Assembly (NCBI GenBank): GCA_016932015.1
Contig: JAFGDQ010000042.1
Span: 1 to 64,000 of the forward strand
Reading direction: 5' to 3'
Length of the DNA stretch: 64,000 bases
DNA from: Spirochaetota bacterium
GTDB lineage: Bacteria > Spirochaetota > UBA4802 > JAFGDQ01
Shown: one piece after another, positions 36,425 through 44,988 of the stretch
Layout: the number at the start of each line of letters is the position of its first letter
Numbering within the stretch: position 1 is the first letter of the stretch
Program-made: the position numbers and the translations under genes
Notes under the pieces: generated by a model
Database searches by the model: none
What the model saw: the letters and a program-made list of their open reading frames with translations, nothing else
What the model was told of the DNA's origin: nothing

Positions 36425-37588
36425 ATGAAATCGGTTGCAAAAATTTTTATTATACTGGCTTTATTTTGTTTTACTGTTACACCTTCAGTTTATGCTATAA
36501 CTGTCTCCGGGTCAGCTCCAACTGTTACTGTTACAATTGATGGCGCAGATGCAACACAAAATGCTGCAGCTACTTTAGCTCTTCAAACAGCTTTAGATGC
36601 TGCTTTTTTAGCTGCCAGAACAGAAGCAAATCTGGAACTTAACAAATATGATGATCAGCCCAAATTAGCTAAGGGTTTTGCAAACGCAAATATTTATGCA
36701 GCACAGGCAGCAACTCATCAGGGATTTCAGGATTATTCTTTATTCGCTGTAACAACAGGAATTATGTTTGGTGTTCAGCTCCCTAGCTCAGATCCTGGTT
36801 ATTATGATAAAATCGACCAGAAAATTGAAGATGAAGGTGATTTGTATGCAGGAGTTGGAACCGGTCTGTCCATAGCAAATGTTGGTATTAACGCAGGATT
36901 TCTATATCCGGGACTTTATCTAAGCGCAAAATTCGGAACCATTAAACTTGACGGAGATTCCTTTTCCGATGATATGGAAGGATCAACAATGAAAAGCACT
37001 TTGTTTGCGATTGGTGCTAATTATTCCTGGATATCCACAAAATCTTTTCTCGCAGGTCTCGTAAAATGGCGCGGAGTGTCATTTGGTACAGGTTTTTTAT
37101 ATAATAAAAACGAAATTGATGTTGAAGTAGACGTCGATCCGATAGATCAACCAATTTCAGGAGTTAGCGCAGGACCACATACTCTTTCAGGTACGCTAAC
37201 TATGGACCCTTCAATCATACTTGGAATACATTCATCCACTTATACAATCCCGTTCGACGTTACAACATCTGTTCGTTTATTATGGGTACTTAACTTTAAT
37301 CTTGGCGCAGGTATTGATTTCAACTTTGGCTCAACAGATATAATTATTAGATCTGACGGATCTGTAACCGCAGATATCGAAGATAATCCTAACGTTGATA
37401 TTGCCATGGATCCTGGAACAGTCTCAATCGATGGAAGTACAAAAGATGAAAAGCCGTCTTTTGTGCACGCAAGAATAACCACAGGTATCGGACTTAATAT
37501 ACTGCCTGTAAAAATAGATATTCCTGTTATAATTTATCCTTTTGATTCAGCTGTCGCTGTCGGATTAACAGCAGGAGTTGTCTGGTAA
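36425..37588 (+). CDS. Outer-membrane-type protein, paralogue A
   Basis: A 387-residue protein from the ATG at 36425, which follows TGGAGGG and begins a clear signal peptide (MKSVAKIFIILALFCFTVTP then SVYA). A start at 36398 adds nine residues without a better ribosome site. The mature chain has alternating hydrophobic strands and ends in AVAVGLTAGVVW, a C-terminal Trp as in Bam-assembled beta-barrel proteins. Shared blocks with the next gene include LAKGFANANIYAAQAATHQG, INAGFLYPGLYLSAKFG, VKWRGVSFGTGFLYNK and FNLGAGIDFNFGSTDI. I do not recognise a named family; function unknown. Confidence 0.8.
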   Translation: MKSVAKIFIILALFCFTVTPSVYAITVSGSAPTVTVTIDGADATQNAAATLALQTALDAAFLAARTEANLELNKYDDQPKLAKGFANANIYAAQAATHQGFQDYSLFAVTTGIMFGVQLPSSDPGYYDKIDQKIEDEGDLYAGVGTGLSIANVGINAGFLYPGLYLSAKFGTIKLDGDSFSDDMEGSTMKSTLFAIGANYSWISTKSFLAGLVKWRGVSFGTGFLYNKNEIDVEVDVDPIDQPISGVSAGPHTLSGTLTMDPSIILGIHSSTYTIPFDVTTSVRLLWVLNFNLGAGIDFNFGSTDIIIRSDGSVTADIEDNPNVDIAMDPGTVSIDGSTKDEKPSFVHARITTGIGLNILPVKIDIPVIIYPFDSAVAVGLTAGVVW

Positions 37589-37632
37589 CAATAAATCCCT
37601 GTTAAAAATATAAGCTTAATTTCTACAGCTGT

Positions 37633-37666
37633 AAAAAACCCGCTTTCTATTGAAAGCGGGTTTTTT
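37633..37666 (+). terminator. Rho-independent terminator between the paralogues
   Basis: A perfect 15-bp stem, AAAAAACCCGCTTTC (37633-37647) with GAAAGCGGGTTTTTT (37652-37666), four-base loop TATT. Confidence 0.95.
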
Positions 37667-37769
37667 ATTGCATTTTTTCAGCAATTAAATAAATTTTTGT
37701 TATTTATACTTGATTCTTTAATAAACAGACATTATCTTTTATAGATTTATTTTTGGAAGAAGGTATTAA

Positions 37770-38960
37770 ATGTCATCAATCCTCAGACTGGTAATTACAT
37801 TCATATTTTTATCTATTGCCGCTTTGCAGTTACATGCACAGCAGGTAATTACCGGCAACGCCCCTACAGTAACAATAACAGCAATTCCGGGTTATACTGG
37901 AGATCTTTCTACTTTTAATACAGCTTTACAAGTTCTTATAGATAACGCATGGGACAATATCCTTACAGACGCAAATGCTGAACTCGCAAATATGCAGGAA
38001 CCGAAAGATCTTGCCAAAGGCTTCTCTAATGCGAATGCCTATGCATCCAGAGCCGCGACGATGCAGGGCTATCAGGATTATTCTTATTTCGCTCTTATGA
38101 GCGGTGCAATGTTCGCTATTCAGGCCCCGGGATTCGACATTAGCCGCAGTCAGGTTGAAAGGATAAGAGAAGACATAAAAGAGGATGGAGATATGTACCT
38201 TGGAGTCAGCGCCGGGCTTGCATTCGTAAATGCCGGCATTAACGCAGGATTCATTTATCCCGGACTCTATATCAATTTTAAATACGGCTCCTATAGTTTT
38301 GATGGGAAAGATATTGATTCTAACCTTGAAGGATTTACATATAAAACAGTTCTTTACGGAATCGGAATAAACCAGATAATACTCTGGCCTAAAAGGCTTA
38401 TCCCGGGTATGCTCAGATGGCGGGGAATTTCAATAGGCACAGGATTTTACTACTGCAAAACATCTATAGGAATCGAAATACTTGAAGATTTGATCTCAAC
38501 AGGTGTCACCACTTCTGAAGTTACAGGATACGACCCGGATGAAGACGAAGATGACGACCCTATAACCGGGGCACTTGCTCTTGACCCGTCATTTATGATT
38601 GATATTGACATGACTACAATGACAATCCCTCTTGACCTTACCACCGCTTTCAGAATTCTATCCATTATTAACTTCAATATCGGAGGAGGCGTGGATTTCT
38701 GTTTCGGCTCAACCGATATCAAACTAAAATCAAGAAGCGATGTAATATTCGAGACAGGTGACGAAAACGTAATAGCGGAAGTCGAACCGGGCAATATTCA
38801 GATGTCAGGCGGTGTTGAAGACGGAAAACCATCCTTTCTGAATCCTAGAGTAACAGCAGGAATCGGATTTAATATCAGTATTCTGAAAATAGACATTCCT
38901 GTCGCAGTATATCTTGACGCAGGAGTATCTGTCGGACTGACAGCAGGAATCATCTGGTAA
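37770..38960 (+). CDS. Outer-membrane-type protein, paralogue B
   Basis: A 396-residue protein with signal peptide (FIFLSIAALQLHAQQ) and a C-terminus ending GVSVGLTAGIIW. It aligns along its whole length with paralogue A: DLAKGFSNANAYASRAATMQ, GINAGFIYPGLYINFKYG, GMLRWRGISIGTGFYYCK and NFNIGGGVDFCFGSTDI are near-identical blocks. An acidic loop rich in Asp/Glu (DPDEDEDDDP) replaces a different loop in A, so exposed loops vary while the strands are kept. It follows its own terminator-separated unit, 180 bases after A. Function unknown; a barrel or surface protein is inferred. Confidence 0.8.
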   Translation: MSSILRLVITFIFLSIAALQLHAQQVITGNAPTVTITAIPGYTGDLSTFNTALQVLIDNAWDNILTDANAELANMQEPKDLAKGFSNANAYASRAATMQGYQDYSYFALMSGAMFAIQAPGFDISRSQVERIREDIKEDGDMYLGVSAGLAFVNAGINAGFIYPGLYINFKYGSYSFDGKDIDSNLEGFTYKTVLYGIGINQIILWPKRLIPGMLRWRGISIGTGFYYCKTSIGIEILEDLISTGVTTSEVTGYDPDEDEDDDPITGALALDPSFMIDIDMTTMTIPLDLTTAFRILSIINFNIGGGVDFCFGSTDIKLKSRSDVIFETGDENVIAEVEPGNIQMSGGVEDGKPSFLNPRVTAGIGFNISILKIDIPVAVYLDAGVSVGLTAGIIW

Positions 38961-39112
38961 TAAGCTAATAAACTTCCCGATATTATAAGAATACCCCATC
39001 ACTTATTTTAACAGGCGCAAATATTTCCTGCACAAATATTTAAATTTTATTCTTTCTCTGAAAATAGTATGAAATATAGAAATAATTTTAACATTTGTTC
39101 TCAAATTTTATA

Positions 39113-39140
39113 TTGACTCAGCATAGACGGCTTGTATAAA
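39113..39140 (+). promoter_or_regulatory. Strong promoter placed directly before a start codon
   Basis: TTGACT at 39113-39118, 16-base spacer, TATAAA at 39135-39140. The expected transcription start (about 39146-39147) coincides with the ATG at 39147, which has no ribosome site. Confidence 0.6.
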
Positions 39141-39146
39141 TAATCT

Positions 39147-39665
39147 ATGCTATTTACAAATATATCATCCCGGATCAAATATCTATTAATACACATATAT
39201 TTATGCTGTTGTGTTATATCAATGATTTCCTGCGCAATGGGTGTACCTGAAAAAGGCTATGAATACCTGACTCCGCCAGTAATTACTGACTGCTGGCAGG
39301 AAGGTGATAACATTATTCTGGAATTCAGAGGCTATAATGATGAATATTATTTTGACGGCTACAATGTTTATGTATCCGAGACATCCATGAAAAGAACTGA
39401 TGTCGCTTCATATAAAGCTGTTGAACTTGAAGGATATGGTTCAACCACACCTTCCTTTCCGCTGAGTCCGGATGATTACGATCCTGACAATTTAAGAGAG
39501 GTCACACTGTATCATTATTACTTGTATCTTGAAGATACAGGTGAATATTTAAAATATCCATTCTCAACAGGGACCTATTATATTAGAATGTGCTCCCATC
39601 ACAGTGTTTTAGGAGTAAGCGAAGACGCAGTAAGCAACCAGAAAACTGTTGAATTTAATGAATAA
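39147..39665 (+). CDS. Lipoprotein, function unknown
   Basis: A 172-residue protein whose N-terminus is a hydrophobic signal with a lipobox (VISMISCAMG; Cys near residue 29, after an unusual LCCCV run). The mature part contains DNIILEFRGYNDEYYFDGYN then VYVSET, which looks like a fibronectin-III-type strand pattern. The transcript seems leaderless because the promoter ends only 6 bases before the ATG. It is followed after 3 bases by a second lipoprotein of similar design, so the two form an operon and probably work as a pair at the cell surface or in the periplasm. Confidence 0.75.
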   Translation: MLFTNISSRIKYLLIHIYLCCCVISMISCAMGVPEKGYEYLTPPVITDCWQEGDNIILEFRGYNDEYYFDGYNVYVSETSMKRTDVASYKAVELEGYGSTTPSFPLSPDDYDPDNLREVTLYHYYLYLEDTGEYLKYPFSTGTYYIRMCSHHSVLGVSEDAVSNQKTVEFNE

Positions 39666-39668
39666 AAC

Positions 39669-40178
39669 ATGAAAAGAATAATTTTTAAAATCATAATTGT
39701 TACTTTTATGCTGTCATGTACTGACGCGGAATTTTCAAGCATATACCCGGCAAACCCTCCTGTTGATATTAAGATGAACTCTCTGAATAACGGAGATTAC
39801 CTTCTTCTCTTTCGATCCGAAAATACAAGCAATGCGAGATTCGGAGGATTTTACATTTATATTGCTGCTGAAAAAGAGGATGTTATAGAAGAAACGGAAG
39901 TATCATACATACTGGGGATTGCAGAGGAAGGAGACAGCAGCACAGTATATAATACGGGAATTGATTCACAGATTGCAGTGCTGTTTTCCGATACAGCAGC
40001 AGAAGAAGTAACTTTTAATAATAACACCTATGCCATCACTGCAACACGCAGCAAATCCGAATTAATTTCTGGTTACTGGCTGACATTAAGAACCTACTTA
40101 TATAACAGCACAACAGAAGAAGTCATTGAAGATGAATTGAGTTCACCCGGCAATCCGGTTGAAATTGATGCACCTTAA
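39669..40178 (+). CDS. Lipoprotein, function unknown, partner of the preceding gene
   Basis: A 169-residue protein with a short signal and lipobox (IIIVTFMLSCTDAEF; Cys-17). The mature part has NGDYLLLFRSENTSNARFGG then FYIYIAAEKE, parallel to the GYNVYVSET segment of the upstream protein, so the two appear to be distant paralogues. The rest is rich in Thr, Glu and Ser. No named family recognised. It converges with the inactive Deg-like gene. Confidence 0.75.
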   Translation: MKRIIFKIIIVTFMLSCTDAEFSSIYPANPPVDIKMNSLNNGDYLLLFRSENTSNARFGGFYIYIAAEKEDVIEETEVSYILGIAEEGDSSTVYNTGIDSQIAVLFSDTAAEEVTFNNNTYAITATRSKSELISGYWLTLRTYLYNSTTEEVIEDELSSPGNPVEIDAP

Positions 40179-40199
40179 ATATCTAATCAGAAATATAAA

Positions 40200-41699
40200 T
40201 TATAATGAAAATGATCTGTGTATATTATATTTCCGCATAATATCATTTATGCTCTCAACAGCCTGTTCTCTGTTTAAGACAACCGTGTAATTCCCAATAA
40301 ATTCCAGCTTGATGTACTTATCTTTTGATTTTTCAATTACTTTTTTAACATGGTCAAGATCTGTGACTTTAATACTGTTAACCTTATCAAGAATTAAATT
40401 ACCTAAATCATGATAACCAATATTAACAGTTGCCGGAAGGACAGCACTCAGTATAACAAGCCTTCTTCTGTCAGCAGTAGGATATTTTTTAAAATTATCA
40501 TAATAGTACATCAATCTTTTATTCGCTTTTTTATCCCAGTCTTTTCCCCATGTCTTAAGATATTCCGTTGTAAATTCCTGCAGGATCAATCCTCCAAAAA
40601 TGTAAAAAGCAGGCTGCTCATCATAGCTGATTAGAGGAATTAAATAGGACTCTTTTGAAAAAGGCTCTAACCTGAAATCTATATCCATTTTCTTCTTATC
40701 TCTGACAACCTGCATTTTAATTACATCACCTATAAAATGATTAAGATAAATTATACCATGGAAATTAAGACTGCCGTATTTTTCCGATTGGTACATACCG
40801 TTATCTTCAATATTATTTCCGTTAATATTTAAAATAACATCGCCTTTCTTCAGAGTTCCGTAACCGCTAGTCCCCGGAGTTATGCCGGTAATCAGTACCC
40901 CTGAATCGGTTTGTTTAATCCCAAGATAATCGCGCAGATTTTCATCATTATCAAGAGGAACGTCTTCCAGCTCAAAAGAAGGCAGGCCTTCATATTCTCC
41001 ATTGTCAAGGTCTTTAAACATTCTTGTTATGACATCAGTATCAATTACCTTTACAAGCTTTGATTTTGTGAAATGCCAGAGAGTAATTCCGACAAGCTTA
41101 TTGCCTGCGAAAACAGGTTCCCCTCTCCCAGCCGTATCTATATCGGAATTCATATAATGGTTCAGGATTACACCTGCAGACTGAAGATACTCCACAGATG
41201 ATCTTGAATATTCAGCAGGATGTGCTTTCAAAATACCGTAGCTGTTCCATCTGACTATATTAACATTATCATTTTTAATCGAGCCGTCGGATGTGGAGCC
41301 GTCGGATGTGGATCCGTCGGAGCTTTTATTATAATCCAGTTTTACAGGTTTTAAATCATTAAAAAAAGAATCATCTTCCGGCTGTATGAGCGCAAGACCG
41401 CAATGATAATCTTTTAATATCACCTTGGCCGGGAACTTTCTGTTTGATCCGTACTTCGAAACTTCAAGAAGAACATGATTGGCAAGTTTATAACTCAGGA
41501 CGAGTATTCTCTTGCCTTCAATAACTGTGCCGCTGATTAACTCTTTCTCTATTGATGATTTCTGCCAGGGCGTACGGTAATCATACCCCTGTCTTGTAAC
41601 AGTAATTGAAACGACATTATTATCAAACCGGCCCGCAAAAACCTGATTACTGAAACCGGTACAAATAAAAATCAGAATAATTAATAAATATTTTCTCAT
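40200..41699 (-). CDS. Deg-like protein that has lost the catalytic triad
   Basis: A 499-residue exported protein from the ATG at 41699 (signal KYLLIILIFICTGFSNQVFA); a longer start at 41735 would overlap the upstream gene and precede the signal with polar residues. It aligns with the active paralogue upstream: the His loop TNAHVV becomes LSYKLA, the Asp loop ECDLALL becomes HCGLALI, and the Ser loop GNSGGPV becomes GRGEPV. All three catalytic residues are gone, while the first PDZ (GVLITGITPGTSGYGTLKKG) and the Deg9-type segment FYIFGGLILQEF are kept. A binding or regulatory role is inferred. A 15-base tandem repeat lies in its protease-like domain. Confidence 0.85.
   Translation of the reverse strand: MRKYLLIILIFICTGFSNQVFAGRFDNNVVSITVTRQGYDYRTPWQKSSIEKELISGTVIEGKRILVLSYKLANHVLLEVSKYGSNRKFPAKVILKDYHCGLALIQPEDDSFFNDLKPVKLDYNKSSDGSTSDGSTSDGSIKNDNVNIVRWNSYGILKAHPAEYSRSSVEYLQSAGVILNHYMNSDIDTAGRGEPVFAGNKLVGITLWHFTKSKLVKVIDTDVITRMFKDLDNGEYEGLPSFELEDVPLDNDENLRDYLGIKQTDSGVLITGITPGTSGYGTLKKGDVILNINGNNIEDNGMYQSEKYGSLNFHGIIYLNHFIGDVIKMQVVRDKKKMDIDFRLEPFSKESYLIPLISYDEQPAFYIFGGLILQEFTTEYLKTWGKDWDKKANKRLMYYYDNFKKYPTADRRRLVILSAVLPATVNIGYHDLGNLILDKVNSIKVTDLDHVKKVIEKSKDKYIKLEFIGNYTVVLNREQAVESINDIMRKYNIHRSFSL
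41281..41322. repeat. 15-base tandem repeat inside the inactive Deg-like gene
   Basis: GAGCCGTCGGATGTG occurs at 41281-41295 and 41296-41310 and then partly at 41311-41322. It encodes repeated Ser-Asp-Gly-Ser-Thr. Being a multiple of three it changes length without shifting the frame. It sits where the active paralogue has the loop before the Ser nucleophile region. Confidence 0.9.
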
Positions 41700-41709
41700 A
41701 ATAGTTCTT

Positions 41710-43188
41710 TTATCTGCTGCCCGTATACCGGTCATATGGAATTTCGTATTTTTTTAATATCCTTATATTTGCATCATACATCTCTGAAGCTTTAAGAAGA
41801 ATAGGCTTATAAGACCCTTCAACTTCAATAATATGAAAATCCCCCTTTGGATTTTTAAAAGCTTCAATTACATCTTCCAGACTGCATATATTTTTTCCAT
41901 TGATTTTACTGATTATCATATCCCCTATATCGGAAATATATGTATTCACCGCGTCAGGCAGAACATGATTAATGATTATTATTTCATTTACATCGGGCTT
42001 TAGTTCATCCCGGTCAAGATATGAATAGTAATAAAGCATGCTTCTGTCTGCATTTAACCACCATTTATCCCAGCATTTAAGAAATTCCCTGTTTAAAGGC
42101 TGAAAAACAATTCCTCCGAAAATATAGTATCTCGGCAGAGTCTCGAATTCATTAAACCAGGGAATTCTTATCGGAAAATTATTCATACTGACAGTTTTTT
42201 TTAAAATTGTTTTATCCCTTAATATTTCAAGAGTAACTTTGTCTCCAACCTGTTTCTCATCAGTAATTATTGAAAATCTTATTCTTCCATAGCCGTATGA
42301 AATACTGCCGTCATTGGCAATTTTATGTCCGTCTATGCTTAGAAGCACATCCCCTTTTTTCAGAACATTTTCCGCGCTTGAACCTTTAATCACATGGGTA
42401 ATCACAACACCGCTCTGATCTTTTCTCATGCCGAATGATTCCCTGTAGCTTTCGTTCAGCAGCTCATCTGTAAAAACACCCACATCAGGAAATCCGTCAT
42501 ACCTGCCGTCTTTAATGTCATCAAGAAAATGTTTAATAACAGGTGTCGGTATCATGTAACCTATATTATTGGAATCAGCGATTGCCTGAAAAGCAATTCC
42601 TGATATTTTTCCTTCCTGGATAACTGGCCCTCCGCTGTTTCCGGCATTTATCGCGGCATCTGTCTGGATCATTAAGAGAGCGGATTTTTTACTGTGAGAA
42701 TATACACCTATTTCAATCCTTGAAACAACACCTTCAGTAATTGATATCCTTTCGCCTCCCATAGGATAGCCGTAGGTAGCGACCATACTCTTTAGTTCAG
42801 GAATGCCTCCTAAATCAAGGCTTACTGTATTTTTAAAAAAATTATCATCCTTTACTTTAAGCAGGGCAAGATCACATTCATGACCTACATACAGCACATC
42901 AGCTTCATATGTATTTGGATCATTCTCTTTTTTCACCTGCAGTATTGTAGAATCCGATACTACATGAGCATTAGTCAGAATCAGTTTCCCCTTTATAATC
43001 ACACCTGAACCGACAGAAGAACTGTAGTCCTTCATCTTCCATGGAATACAGTAATCAGGGCTGATATATGTTTTTATTATTTTAACAGTTGCCTGTCTGG
43101 GCTGACGGGTTGACTGCAGCTCTTCTGAAAACAGTGGAACCATGCAAAATGTAAAAAAATTAAAAAAAAGTAATACTCTGATTCGCAT
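41710..43188 (-). CDS. Deg/HtrA-family periplasmic serine protease
   Basis: A 492-residue exported protease (signal RVLLFFNFFTFCMVPLFS). The trypsin-like triad is complete: His in LILTNAHVVSDSTILQ, Asp in HECDLALLKV, Ser in AAINAGNSGGPVIQ. PDZ-1 includes GVVITHVIKGSSAENVLKKG; then YYIFGGIVFQPLNREFLKCW and a second PDZ-like part (IGDMIISKINGKNICSLEDV) give the layout of plant-type Deg9 rather than DegP. It degrades misfolded or specific periplasmic proteins. It is followed after 10 bases by the triad-less paralogue, so they are co-expressed and could form mixed oligomers. Confidence 0.94.
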   Translation of the reverse strand: MRIRVLLFFNFFTFCMVPLFSEELQSTRQPRQATVKIIKTYISPDYCIPWKMKDYSSSVGSGVIIKGKLILTNAHVVSDSTILQVKKENDPNTYEADVLYVGHECDLALLKVKDDNFFKNTVSLDLGGIPELKSMVATYGYPMGGERISITEGVVSRIEIGVYSHSKKSALLMIQTDAAINAGNSGGPVIQEGKISGIAFQAIADSNNIGYMIPTPVIKHFLDDIKDGRYDGFPDVGVFTDELLNESYRESFGMRKDQSGVVITHVIKGSSAENVLKKGDVLLSIDGHKIANDGSISYGYGRIRFSIITDEKQVGDKVTLEILRDKTILKKTVSMNNFPIRIPWFNEFETLPRYYIFGGIVFQPLNREFLKCWDKWWLNADRSMLYYYSYLDRDELKPDVNEIIIINHVLPDAVNTYISDIGDMIISKINGKNICSLEDVIEAFKNPKGDFHIIEVEGSYKPILLKASEMYDANIRILKKYEIPYDRYTGSR

Positions 43189-43390
43189 AAAATTATTTTT
43201 AGATTTTTTTATTTAAAATAGTATATTTATAATCTTTCACAGGAAAATAAAAGAACATTGACATGGAGATCTTCCAAAATTAAAAATATTTCACGTCCTG
43301 TTTCAATCGTAAAATGCTATATAATAAAGATTAACTCTTATTTTTGATAATAATCATAAATATTATATCCCTGTAAAGCCTTTTTAAAAC

Positions 43391-43419
43391 TTGACACATG
43401 ATAAAATATCATATCTAAT
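43391..43419 (+). promoter_or_regulatory. Promoter of the EI24-like gene
   Basis: TTGACA at 43391-43396 and TCTAAT at 43414-43419 with a 17-base spacer, about 50 bases before the ATG at 43473. Confidence 0.6.
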
Positions 43420-43472
43420 CTGCTCATAAATAATATTTGAATTTAAAATACGATTCAATCAAAAAGAAAAAA

Positions 43473-44231
43473 ATGGCTGTAAAAGAATTATTTCAGGGTA
43501 TCAATAGTTATTTTAAAGCTGTAATTATTATTTCCAGGTATAAATTATGGAAATACCTAATTCTTCCGGGCATATTAAGTATTTTATATATTATAGTACT
43601 AATTTCTCTTGGAGTATCATACATACCGGATATTTCCGCCTATTTCACTGCCAATTATTTACCTGAATTCCTTCAAAGGGGTTTTATGCAGGTGGTAATT
43701 GTATTTATTCTATGGCTTTTCTTTCTTATTGTTATCTTTATTACATACAAAGAATTTATTCTGATCTTTTTCTCACCTGTTTTAAGTTATCTCTCGGAAA
43801 AAATTGAAAAAGTAACATTCAATCATGAACCGCCTCCTTTTACAGTTAAAAGTTTTTTTTATGAAATATTCAGAGGGATTGTATTTTCTCTGCGTAACCT
43901 GGTTTTCATGCTTCTTTTTACCCTTATTTCATGGCTTCTGATTTTTATTCCTGTCATAGGCACGGTTATTTCTCCATTATTAATATTGCTAGTTCAGTCA
44001 TATTACGCTGGAATTGGTTTATCAGATATTACGCTTGAAAGAAAAAAATTCCCGGTCAAAGAAAGCATAACTTTCGGTAAAGAGAACAGAGCGGAAATGA
44101 CAGGATTAGGCCTGGGTTTTATCATTATTCTGATGCTGCCTGTAATTGGATGGTTCTTCGCTCCGGGCCTGGGTACTGTTGCTGCGACACTGACCGCTAT
44201 GGAAATAATTGAGAAAAAGAATAATTTCTGA
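43473..44231 (+). CDS. EI24/CysZ-like membrane protein
   Basis: A 252-residue inner-membrane protein starting at the ATG at 43473; a TTG 12 codons upstream is less likely. Four to six hydrophobic segments, with the family-type start ELFQGINSYFKAVIIISRYK and the later LLIFIPVIGTVISPLLILLV. The EI24/CysZ group includes sulfate permease-like and unassigned proteins. The C-terminal helix ends in a basic tail. No sulfur gene is adjacent, so a transport role is open. Confidence 0.7.
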   Translation: MAVKELFQGINSYFKAVIIISRYKLWKYLILPGILSILYIIVLISLGVSYIPDISAYFTANYLPEFLQRGFMQVVIVFILWLFFLIVIFITYKEFILIFFSPVLSYLSEKIEKVTFNHEPPPFTVKSFFYEIFRGIVFSLRNLVFMLLFTLISWLLIFIPVIGTVISPLLILLVQSYYAGIGLSDITLERKKFPVKESITFGKENRAEMTGLGLGFIIILMLPVIGWFFAPGLGTVAATLTAMEIIEKKNNF

Positions 44232-44334
44232 ACTGCAAAAGTTATTTACAATCAGACTCAAATTATATATAAAAAAATCTGTAATATTTTACAGATAAAT
44301 TTTAAGTAAAATCTTTGATTTAAAGGAGCATAAC

Positions 44335-44730
44335 ATGTCAGTAGTCACTCTTAGAATTGTTATCGGACTTTTTCTTATTTTACTGGGTATAGCTGGAATT
44401 TCTCCAAATATTGGCGAAAGTATTTTTTCGTTAAGTAATAAAAACTTCACTCTTGAAGTTATTTTCGGAATTGTTGAAATTATCTGCGGCCTTATTATAT
44501 TTCTGGGCCTGTTTGTGAAAACCAGAACAAAAACCGTTTATAATGCCAGTTTGATCATTTTCTATTTCTGGCTTGCAAGAATAATACTTACAAAATTCTT
44601 CTGGTACAAAATACCGCTCTCACATCTGCCGTCCTTTATGACATGGGCACTGATTCTTTGTACCGAAGTAGTTATTGCTTCTTCTATATGGCTGCTTGCA
44701 AAAACCTATAAGTCCGGTTTATTGAAATAA
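44335..44730 (+). CDS. Four-helix membrane protein (DoxX-like)
   Basis: A 131-residue protein with a good AAAGGAG site and four hydrophobic segments (RIVIGLFLILLGIAGISPN; VIFGIVEIICGLIIFLGLFV; LIIFYFWLARIILTKFF; MTWALILCTEVVIASSIWLL). The length and topology are those of DoxX-like small membrane proteins, but the sequence match is weak. Function unknown. Single gene between the EI24-like gene and the helicase. Confidence 0.7.
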   Translation: MSVVTLRIVIGLFLILLGIAGISPNIGESIFSLSNKNFTLEVIFGIVEIICGLIIFLGLFVKTRTKTVYNASLIIFYFWLARIILTKFFWYKIPLSHLPSFMTWALILCTEVVIASSIWLLAKTYKSGLLK

Positions 44731-44802
44731 AAAATTTCAGCAAATGTATAAAAAACAGTCGAAATTTTAAAAAAAATTTTATAATTATTGTTGGACATTA
44801 AT

Positions 44803-44831
44803 AGATCATGTATAACATGAATACATGGTCT
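44803..44831 (+). other. Stem-loop in the leader of the helicase gene
   Basis: AGATCATGTAT (44803-44813) pairs with ATACATGGTCT (44821-44831) with one T-G wobble and a 7-base loop, about 160 bases before the helicase start. Long structured leaders are common for cold-induced DEAD-box genes; it could also be a regulator site. Confidence 0.4.
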
Positions 44832-44988
44832 GTTAAAATACTTAATAATTTTAAAATTTTTTTCCTTGACGAATACATGCTGATTTAGTTGTTTAACTGA
44901 TTTGCTTCTGCTTATTGTTTTATGACTATTTTATCTTAAGCAATTAACCTTTGCATTAATATATATCTTTTTTCACTACTGAATAATA

